Positions 6,033-11,686 of a DNA stretch of 11,686 nucleotides are shown here, piece by piece; position 1 is the first letter of the stretch, and each line of letters opens with the position of its first letter. A program made the position numbers and the translations under genes. The stretch is taken from contig JAKJDB010000035.1 in assembly GCA_022706175.1 (NCBI GenBank), forward strand, positions 1-11,686, written 5' to 3'. Below the pieces are notes generated by a model. The model was not told the DNA's origin, did no database searches, and saw only the letters and a list, made by a program, of their open reading frames with translations. This DNA comes from Candidatus Zhuqueibacterota bacterium (GTDB lineage: Bacteria; KSB1; UBA2214).

Positions 6033-7394
6033 ATGATTCTTGAAATCTTACTCATCTTTATACTGATCATCGCCAACGGCATTTTCGCCATGTCGGAAAT
6101 AGCCGTCGTTTCGGTTCGCAAAACCAGACTGCATCAGCTTACCCAAGAGGGCGATCAAAAAGCTTCGGCCGTGCTCAAAATGGTTGAACAGCCCTCCCGC
6201 TTTCTCTCCACCATTCAAATCGGCATCACCCTGATCGGCATCATGGCGGGCGCCATCGGCGGCGCCAGGCTTTCCAACCGATTGGCCCAGTTGCTGGCGC
6301 CGGTCTCCTGGCTGACACCCTACCAGGAGGCGGTGGCTTTTGGCGTGGTGGTTCTGGCGATCACCTATTTTTCTCTGATCATCGGCGAACTGCTGCCTAA
6401 GCAGATCGCATTGACCAATCCGGAAAGGGTGGCCGGCTTCATCGTCCGGCCTATGCGTCTGCTCTCATTGATCGCTGCGCCGGCCGTCAAGCTGCTCTCC
6501 TGGTCCTCCGAGAGCCTGCTGCGCCTGTTCGGCGTGCCGGTGATCGGGGAACAGCTGGTCTCCGAGGAGGAGATCAAAGTGATGATCGACCAGGGCATCG
6601 AGCACGGCATGTTCGAAGAGGCGGAACGCGACATGATCGAAGGCGTGTTCGACCTCAGCGACAAACGGGTGGATGCGCTGATGACGCCGCGCAGCGATAT
6701 CGTCTGGATCGACATCAACGAAACGCTTCCGGAGATCCAGCGGCTCATCCGTGAGAGCGACCACTCCCGGTTCCCCATCTGCGACGGCAGTTTGGACACC
6801 GTGCTCGGCATCATCCGGGCCAAAGATATTCTGAACTGCGTGATGATCGACGACCAGTTCGATCTGCGCAAATGGATGCGAACCCCGCTGTATATTCCGG
6901 AAAGCGCGCCGGCGTTCAAGGCTCTGGAGAATTTCAAGAAATCGCGCCATCACGTCGCCCTGGTGGTGGACGAATACGGCGTGGTGCAGGGCTTTATCAC
7001 GGTCTATGACATTCTCGAAGCGATCGTGGGCGATATCCCCTCCTTTGACGACATCGAGGAACCGATGATCGTGCAGCGGACCGATGGGTCGTGGCTGCTG
7101 GATGGTTTGTTGCCCATGGAGGAATTTGAAGAGCTGTTTGAAATCAACGCCCATCCGGAGGGCAATTTTCTCACTCTGGGCGGATTTATCATGGCGCAGC
7201 TGGGACGCATCCCCTCTTCAGCAGAGCATTTTGAGTGGAACGGCCTGCGCATCGAGGTCGTCGACATGGACGGCAACCGCGTGGACAAAGTGCTGGTGGT
7301 GCCGCTCAGCGATGAGAAAAAACGGCTGCATCCGAATCCGCCCAAGCACAAAGAGGCGGCCGGAACCAAAAATCAATCCCCCGTATCCGCCTGA
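6033..7394 (+). CDS. CNNM/hemolysin-family membrane protein (DUF21-CBS-CBS-CorC/HlyC)
   Basis: Inner-membrane protein of 453 residues with the full CorC/CNNM architecture; relatives are linked to Mg2+ (or other cation) export and homeostasis, and the name hemolysin is historical. The DUF21 membrane domain fills about 1-170: helices near 1-19, 60-79, 98-118 and 138-156, with the conserved MSEIAVVSVRK turn (20-30) and the GELLPK motif (118-123). The acidic SEEEIKVMIDQG linker (177-188) leads to two CBS domains: the first starts at ALMTPRSDI (215-223), the second contains VVDEYGVVQGFIT (311-323). The C-terminal CorC/HlyC transporter-associated domain spans about 345-430 (DGSWLLDGLLP, NFLTLGGFIM, then VDMDGNRVDKVLV). 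ATG at 6033 with weak ribosome-binding match. Its last 22 nt overlap the end of the convergent phosphatase gene. The transported ion is not decided by the sequence. Confidence 0.93.
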   Translation: MILEILLIFILIIANGIFAMSEIAVVSVRKTRLHQLTQEGDQKASAVLKMVEQPSRFLSTIQIGITLIGIMAGAIGGARLSNRLAQLLAPVSWLTPYQEAVAFGVVVLAITYFSLIIGELLPKQIALTNPERVAGFIVRPMRLLSLIAAPAVKLLSWSSESLLRLFGVPVIGEQLVSEEEIKVMIDQGIEHGMFEEAERDMIEGVFDLSDKRVDALMTPRSDIVWIDINETLPEIQRLIRESDHSRFPICDGSLDTVLGIIRAKDILNCVMIDDQFDLRKWMRTPLYIPESAPAFKALENFKKSRHHVALVVDEYGVVQGFITVYDILEAIVGDIPSFDDIEEPMIVQRTDGSWLLDGLLPMEEFEELFEINAHPEGNFLTLGGFIMAQLGRIPSSAEHFEWNGLRIEVVDMDGNRVDKVLVVPLSDEKKRLHPNPPKHKEAAGTKNQSPVSA

Positions 7395-8086
7395 CCGGCC
7401 AACAGCTTTTCCACCACCGCCTGAACATCTGCAAAATTTTCATAGGCAATATAATTCACGCCTTTTTCCTCGCAATACGCCCTGAGCTGCTTTTTAGCCA
7501 ATAGAATATCAGCCGCGCCGACGGCGCTAAGGTCCGACAGGCCGTCGCCGACGTAGAGGGTCGTTTCGCCGGACCGTTTTTCCCGGCGGATATGCGATCC
7601 CTTGCAATTGGCGCAACGGCCGCAGCTTTGCTCATAATAAGGAAAGACAACCGACAACCGGCCGTCCTGGCCCACTTGCAGATGGTTGCAGCGCAGCTGG
7701 ACCTCTGTGATTCGATGATGCTCGAGGATGCGATGGATATACGCATCCATGCCGTCGCTGATCACATAGAGCGGCAACGCCCGCTGCCGGCAGAATCGGT
7801 AGAACGGCGGAAACCACGGATCGAGCTCCTGAGACCGGGCGAATGCATCGAGCTCCTGCGGCCTCAACCGCGAGCGCTCACACTGCCGTTGCCACAGCTG
7901 CCGACCGTCTATCTCGCCCTGATGCCAGAGTTTGACCAACCGCCACCAGTAGTCCCGATCGCCGTAGCGGGTGAACAGTTCATTGCCTACGTCCTTGACA
8001 GCGATGGTGCCGTCGAAATCGCAAAAAATGCGCAGCGAAACTTGACCACCGTCGAGCGCTGTGATTGACTGAGGCATCCGATTCAT
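7373..8086 (-). CDS. HAD-IB family phosphatase, MtnX-like
   Basis: Cytoplasmic HAD-superfamily phosphatase of 237 residues, in the group that includes MtnX and phosphoserine-phosphatase-like enzymes. Motif I is FCDFDGTIA, with nucleophile D23 and acid/base D25; motif II is VISDGM with S110; motif IV is YVGDGLSDLSA with D181 and D185. The motif III Lys is probably K162 or K170. The cap carries C155-x2-C158-x2-C161-K, also seen in MtnX relatives, possibly a metal or structural site. The start is chosen at the ATG at 8086, which overlaps the upstream radical SAM stop by 1 nt (TGATG); a GTG one codon earlier (8087-8089) is equally possible. It is the last gene of the leftward group and shows tight coupling to the radical SAM gene. 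No other methionine-salvage gene is near, so MtnX function proper is unlikely; the substrate is unknown. Confidence 0.88.
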   Translation of the reverse strand: MNRMPQSITALDGGQVSLRIFCDFDGTIAVKDVGNELFTRYGDRDYWWRLVKLWHQGEIDGRQLWQRQCERSRLRPQELDAFARSQELDPWFPPFYRFCRQRALPLYVISDGMDAYIHRILEHHRITEVQLRCNHLQVGQDGRLSVVFPYYEQSCGRCANCKGSHIRREKRSGETTLYVGDGLSDLSAVGAADILLAKKQLRAYCEEKGVNYIAYENFADVQAVVEKLLAGQADTGD

Positions 8087-9522
8087 CACGATTTAGGCAG
8101 AACTTTCAGCCGGATCATGCGCACGAAAAACCGGGCGTACTTTTTCAAATCCGCCCATGAATGCGCCTTGCGGATGCGGCGCAGCACAAAGGCGAAGTTG
8201 GTGGATTGCAGCGACAGAGTCTTTTGTTTGATGACCAGCAATTCGTCAAAACCCATCTGCGGCTGAATGAGGATGGGGATATTGGCAGACGTGCTCAGCA
8301 GGATGTTGCGTTCTTCGTGATAGGGTTGCGACCAGGCAAAACCGGGCAACAGGTTTTGCGCCATGGCAAACCGTTCCACCTCTGTGCCGGGATAGACGCG
8401 GATGCCGACGCCGATGCTGGGCATGGCCATGCGGCCGAGGTTATCCCTGATGAAATCCAAGGTCAGCCGGGCATCGTCCATGGTCTCTTCGATATGGCCA
8501 AAGGTGAAAAAGGGCTTTTGCTGAATGCCCAACGTGTTGGTCCAGTCCAACACCCTTTTCACCTGGTCCATGGTGATGCCCTTGTTCATCCGCTTCAGCA
8601 CCCGCTCGCTGGCTGATTCGATGCCAAAGTCCACCAGATAGCAGCCCGCCTTTTTCATCTTTTGCAGCAGCTCGAACGTGATGTTGCTGGCGCGGATCTC
8701 GCACTCCCAGGGGAAATCCAGACCGCGGCGGAGAATTTCATCGCAGATATCCTCTGCGTGTTTGGGGATCAGGGTAAAGGTGCTGTCAAAGATCTTAAAG
8801 CCGGCTACGTCATAGCGGTTCAGCACCTGTTCCATCTCATCCACCACATTGACGGCAGAGCGGCGGGTCAGGGTTTTGCCGAACATAAAACTGGCGGAAC
8901 AGAACGAGCAGTTGATCGGACAGCCTCTGGAGGTGATGAGAGAGGCGGCTTTTTTGTTGATCAAATCCAATTTGAGATGATAGCCGGACATATCGACCAG
9001 ATGCCGGGCGGGAAAAGGCAGTGCATCGAGATCGCGAATGCGCGGCCGCGGATCGTTGTGCACCACCCGGCCGCCCTGGCGATAGCTCAGGCCCTGGATC
9101 GCTGACAATGGGCTTTTTGCGTTTAACGCAGTCAAAAGCTCGGCGGTGGTCTCTTCGCCTTCGCCGCGCACCACCGCATCGAACTCGGGCACATGGGTGA
9201 GCGTGTCCTCTGCGGTGAAGGAGGCGTGGCAGCCGCCGTACACGGTAGCGATGTGCGGATTCACTTTTTTCGTCAGCCGTGCGAGGTCGAACGCCTCAAA
9301 ACGTGTGGCCGAGGTGCCGGCGATGCCGACCAGGCGCGGCTTTTCCGCCTCGATGATTTTATCCACCGCCTGATCTTCAAATTCCAGATCCAACACCATG
9401 ACCCGATGCCCGCTCTTTTCCATATACCCGGCCACGGAAAGCAATCCCAGCGGCACCATCTCTTTGCCGGTTGAATAGGCATCGATTCGATTGGGGGGAT
9501 TAATCAGCAACACATCAACCAT
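8086..9522 (-). CDS. Cobalamin-binding-domain radical SAM protein (class B-like)
   Basis: Fe-S enzyme of 478 residues that should use S-adenosylmethionine and cobalamin, the design of class B radical SAM methylases and of ring-forming relatives such as BchE. The N-terminal Rossmann-like B12 domain covers about 1-135 (VLLINPPN, GLLSVAGYMEKSGH, GGCHASFT at 96-103, VVRGEGEET); the classical DxHxxG ligand motif is absent, as in many class B members. The radical SAM core starts at SRGCPINCSFCSA, with cluster cysteines C201, C205 and C208. It continues with FKIFDSTF (strand 2), the ribose-contact motif GIESAS (about 300-305) and GIGVRVYPGT-like IGVGIRVYPGT. The C-terminal 100 residues lack extra Cys clusters, so no SPASM domain is seen. 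The start is ATG at 9522, with AGGAG 6 nt upstream; the preceding GTG (9523-9525) fits less well. It follows the M16 pair by about 100 nt and abuts the phosphatase. The substrate is unknown. Confidence 0.93.
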   Translation of the reverse strand: MVDVLLINPPNRIDAYSTGKEMVPLGLLSVAGYMEKSGHRVMVLDLEFEDQAVDKIIEAEKPRLVGIAGTSATRFEAFDLARLTKKVNPHIATVYGGCHASFTAEDTLTHVPEFDAVVRGEGEETTAELLTALNAKSPLSAIQGLSYRQGGRVVHNDPRPRIRDLDALPFPARHLVDMSGYHLKLDLINKKAASLITSRGCPINCSFCSASFMFGKTLTRRSAVNVVDEMEQVLNRYDVAGFKIFDSTFTLIPKHAEDICDEILRRGLDFPWECEIRASNITFELLQKMKKAGCYLVDFGIESASERVLKRMNKGITMDQVKRVLDWTNTLGIQQKPFFTFGHIEETMDDARLTLDFIRDNLGRMAMPSIGVGIRVYPGTEVERFAMAQNLLPGFAWSQPYHEERNILLSTSANIPILIQPQMGFDELLVIKQKTLSLQSTNFAFVLRRIRKAHSWADLKKYARFFVRMIRLKVLPKS

Positions 9523-9589
9523 CACGCACTCCTGTCTTCACACATCCTCTTCAGCAGGCTTTCAACCCGCCGCCCCGCACACTCTGTTG

Positions 9590-9607
9590 GGACCGCAACG
9601 GCGGTCC
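9590..9607. repeat. 7-bp hairpin between the M16 and radical SAM genes
   Basis: GGACCGC (9590-9596) and GCGGTCC (9601-9607) pair perfectly around a 4-nt loop, 17 nt past the M16 stop. There is no T-run on the minus strand after it, so it is a poor intrinsic terminator. It may instead be an mRNA-stability or partial-attenuation hairpin inside the operon. No supported gene lies in this 101-nt gap. Confidence 0.45.
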
Positions 9608-9623
9608 GCGAAAACCACTGCGG

Positions 9624-11009
9624 CTAAAAGCCGTCGTCTGTGATGGACCGGATCTCCCAGTCGGCAAAGGGCGCCAGCTGTTCGCGTATCTCCTCAGCCT
9701 TGCCCACCACGACCAGCACATAATTCTCATGAGGCATCAGTCTTCTCGCCTGTGCGTGGATCGCTTCACGATCGCTGCTGCCCACGCGGCTGAGCAGGCC
9801 GGCGTAGTAATCAAAGGGCAGTCCGTAAAACGCCAGATCCGTGTACGCGCGGGCCTTGCTCATCAGGGTTTCAAATTTCGGCGGAAACTGACCGAGCACA
9901 TAGTTGCGGCCGCTGATCACCTCTTCTTCATCAAAGCCAAGCAGGGCTGCCTGATGCAACAGATCCAGACTCACCTGCAGCATTTCGCCGATTTTTTCGT
10001 TTCTCGTGTACGAGCTGATGGTAAACAGGCCGCCCGGTCGCCACGACTCGAGGCTGCTGCGCGCGCCGTAGGTCAAGCCCCGCTTGACCCGCAGCTCCTT
10101 GTTCAGCCGGGAGGTAAAGCGGCCGCCGAACAGTGTGTTCATCACTTGGGCGGCTGCGGCGTGCTGGTCCACTGCGGCGATGCCGGGAGCGCCGAGCATA
10201 AAATAAGCCTGGCTGGCGTCAGGTTTGTCCACCAGCAGGCCTCTTTTTCCATGGGGCAGAGGCAGCGCCGGCAGAACCGCGGCCGGAGCCGGCGCTCCGC
10301 TCTTTTTCCAGAGCGAAAACTTTTTCTCCAGCTGATTTTTCAGATCAGCGGGCGTGACGTCGCCGACAACGGCCAGCAGGGCCTGATCCGGCCTCACTGC
10401 GCTGCGATAAAAGGCGCGAATGTCTTTGACGGTCATGGCCTGCAGCGAGGCCTCGCTGCCCACAGCCAGGCGGCCGAATGGATGGCCTGCCAAATAGGCT
10501 TTGCGGAAATAGTACGCCACAGCTTGCGAAGGATTATCCTTGATGGCCTTGATCTGGTCGATGCGGCGTTCTGTCTCCTTGATGAACTCCGCCTCGCTGA
10601 AATCAGGGCGCAGCAGGCAATCGCAGGTGAGAGAGAGCAGCTCCGGCCAGTACTTGGCCAGGGACTGGCCGCTGAGCGATAGAAATTCATCGCCGGCGTT
10701 GATCTGCAGATCGGCGCCGAGTTCATCCAACTCCTCAGCCACCTGCAGGGCGCTTTTGCCGGCCGTCCCTTTCATCATCAGTTCGGCCATCAGATCAGCC
10801 GCGCCTTCCAGGCCGTCAGGCTCTGCCGCAGTGCCGGCGCCGTTGACCAGCAGACGAAAGCCCACCAGCGGCAGCGAACGGTCCTGCAGATAAAAGACCT
10901 TCATACCGTTGCGCAGCGTGAAGGTCTGCGGGGCCGGCAGATTAAAGCCCGGGCCCGATCCGGCGGCCAGAGCGGTGGTCATCATGAACAGAAGCGTCGC
11001 GGTGTTCAT
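9624..11009 (-). CDS. M16 peptidase family, secreted non-catalytic (R/Y) subunit
   Basis: Exported M16 family (insulinase/processing-peptidase-like) protein of 461 residues with both M16 halves. Signal peptide about 1-17 (MNTATLLFMMTTALAAG). The N-terminal domain starts at TLRNGMKVFYLQDRSLPLV. Where active M16 enzymes carry HxxEH before the conserved KGT, this protein has DLMAE (72-76), so the zinc site is lost. The C-terminal domain keeps the substrate-binding R/Y pair, R307 and Y314 in LRVKRGLTY, within the GGRFTSRLNKEL region. This is the pattern of the partner subunit in bacterial M16B heterodimers. The start is the ATG at 11009: GGAGA lies upstream and the ATG overlaps the preceding M16 stop by 4 nt (ATGA); an earlier in-frame start at 11063 would bury the signal peptide. 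It ends in TAG at 9624-9626. Substrate unknown. Confidence 0.92.
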   Translation of the reverse strand: MNTATLLFMMTTALAAGSGPGFNLPAPQTFTLRNGMKVFYLQDRSLPLVGFRLLVNGAGTAAEPDGLEGAADLMAELMMKGTAGKSALQVAEELDELGADLQINAGDEFLSLSGQSLAKYWPELLSLTCDCLLRPDFSEAEFIKETERRIDQIKAIKDNPSQAVAYYFRKAYLAGHPFGRLAVGSEASLQAMTVKDIRAFYRSAVRPDQALLAVVGDVTPADLKNQLEKKFSLWKKSGAPAPAAVLPALPLPHGKRGLLVDKPDASQAYFMLGAPGIAAVDQHAAAAQVMNTLFGGRFTSRLNKELRVKRGLTYGARSSLESWRPGGLFTISSYTRNEKIGEMLQVSLDLLHQAALLGFDEEEVISGRNYVLGQFPPKFETLMSKARAYTDLAFYGLPFDYYAGLLSRVGSSDREAIHAQARRLMPHENYVLVVVGKAEEIREQLAPFADWEIRSITDDGF

Positions 11010-11686
11010 TCCGTCTCTCCTTTCGGCAGCACCAGGCCCAGAGTCTTTTTGACCGGCGTGCAATATTTCTCGGCCGCCTGCTGAACGCCGGTTGCCTGCA
11101 CTTTTTGAAAACGAGCCATGTGCTCGAACAGCGCAGCGAAATCACCATAGAGCACCTCGTGAATCCCCAAGCCGTTGGCTTTGCCGGCGATCGATTGCAG
11201 GGAGGTGTAAAATCGGGTTTCAATGGCGTTCAAGGCCTTGCTCAGCTCTTTGGGTTTGATCCCTTCGGCCGCCACTCGCGCCAATTCCTCCTCCACGATC
11301 TTTTCGATTCTGGCGACATCCGCGCCGGGACGGGGTTTCACGCTGATGTAAAACAGCAGGGGATCGACGGTCTCCTGAATGCCGCCGCCGATCTCAATCG
11401 CCAGCTGCTCCTCAGCCACCAGGCGCTGATACAGCCGGCTGCTCTCGCCCTGCAGCAGGATGAGCTCCAGAATCTGCATGGCCGGGAAATCGGGATCCGT
11501 GCAAGCCGGCGCCGGATAGGCGAGTAAAAAAGAGGGCGTCTGCGCATCTCGATACAGCAGCGTGCTGCGCGGTCCCAGCTGTTCCGGCTCCACGGTGAAG
11601 ACCTGCGGCGGCTGCGGAGCCGGTGGAACGGCGCCATAGTGCCGCTCGATCAGCTGTATCATGGCGTCGGCCTTAAAATCACCGAC
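11006..11686 (-). CDS. M16 peptidase, presumed catalytic partner subunit (C-terminal half only; 5' end outside window)
   Basis: C-terminal 226 residues of a second M16 family protein; the frame is open to the window edge (11686) and begins VGDFKADAMIQLIERHYG, the usual end of the first M16 half, so roughly 200 N-terminal residues lie outside. The visible half has the normal second-domain fold pattern (FLLAYPAPA, AMQILELILLQGESSRLYQRL, YISVKPRPG). At the position of the substrate-binding R/Y pair it reads LVAEEQLAI (11396-11422), so Arg and Tyr are both replaced. Together with the partner gene, which keeps R/Y but lost HxxEH, this predicts that the unseen N-terminal half carries HxxEH. Its stop TGA (11006-11008) overlaps the next ATG by 4 nt. 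That this is the catalytic subunit is inference until the upstream sequence is seen. Confidence 0.88.
   Translation of the reverse strand, partial: VGDFKADAMIQLIERHYGAVPPAPQPPQVFTVEPEQLGPRSTLLYRDAQTPSFLLAYPAPACTDPDFPAMQILELILLQGESSRLYQRLVAEEQLAIEIGGGIQETVDPLLFYISVKPRPGADVARIEKIVEEELARVAAEGIKPKELSKALNAIETRFYTSLQSIAGKANGLGIHEVLYGDFAALFEHMARFQKVQATGVQQAAEKYCTPVKKTLGLVLPKGETE

Noticed and set aside
9551..9598. 15-codon TTG-started minus-strand frame with a Gly-Gly-Gly stretch before the radical SAM gene, considered as a precursor peptide
   Set aside because: It is very short, has no ribosome-binding site and partly lies in the hairpin at 9590-9607; nothing but position supports it.
9729..10682. 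Long plus-strand open frame (317 codons) opposite the M16 gene
   Set aside because: It is antisense to a clear M16 gene and shows no family motif; low stop density opposite GC-rich codons explains it.

Overview
The window reads as ordinary chromosomal DNA of a moderately GC-rich, probably Gram-negative bacterium. Genes are tightly packed, with ATG, GTG and TTG starts, exported peptidases, a CNNM-type membrane protein and no insertion sequences, phage genes, tRNA/rRNA or CRISPR. I cannot name the species. The gene mix (paired M16 peptidases, a B12-dependent radical SAM enzyme, an M28 peptidase with a PA-like insert) would suit an uncultured FCB-type lineage, but that is only inference.

Left part (1-4552, minus strand, transcribed right to left): a class III-like PPK2 polyphosphate kinase, a cation diffusion facilitator (CDF) metal transporter, a wrecked sensor histidine kinase, an intact OmpR-type response regulator and a secreted M28 aminopeptidase cut by the left edge. 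The M28 gene has its own sigma70-like promoter. The kinase remnant is the clearest anomaly of the window. It keeps one reading frame from a plausible ATG at 2740 to a TAA 6 nt before the regulator, but it carries two in-frame stops and lacks the sensor, HAMP and phosphoacceptor-His regions, so the regulator appears to be orphaned.

Middle part (4553-7394, plus strand): a strong sigma70-like promoter drives a YhbY/CRM RNA-binding protein, whose end overlaps a TTG-started monoacylglycerol-lipase-like hydrolase. A second promoter, with a dyad over its -10 region, precedes a DUF21-CBS-CBS-CorC/HlyC (CNNM/hemolysin family) protein.

Right part (7373-11686, minus strand): two adjacent M16 peptidase genes (the first cut by the right edge), then a cobalamin-binding radical SAM protein, then a HAD-IB phosphatase of the MtnX-like group. 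The M16 genes overlap by 4 nt, and the radical SAM stop overlaps the phosphatase start by 1 nt. The M16 pair shows complementary loss of active-site features, as expected of a split-active-site heterodimer. The radical SAM/phosphatase couple is the best candidate for an uncharacterised small-molecule or cofactor step.
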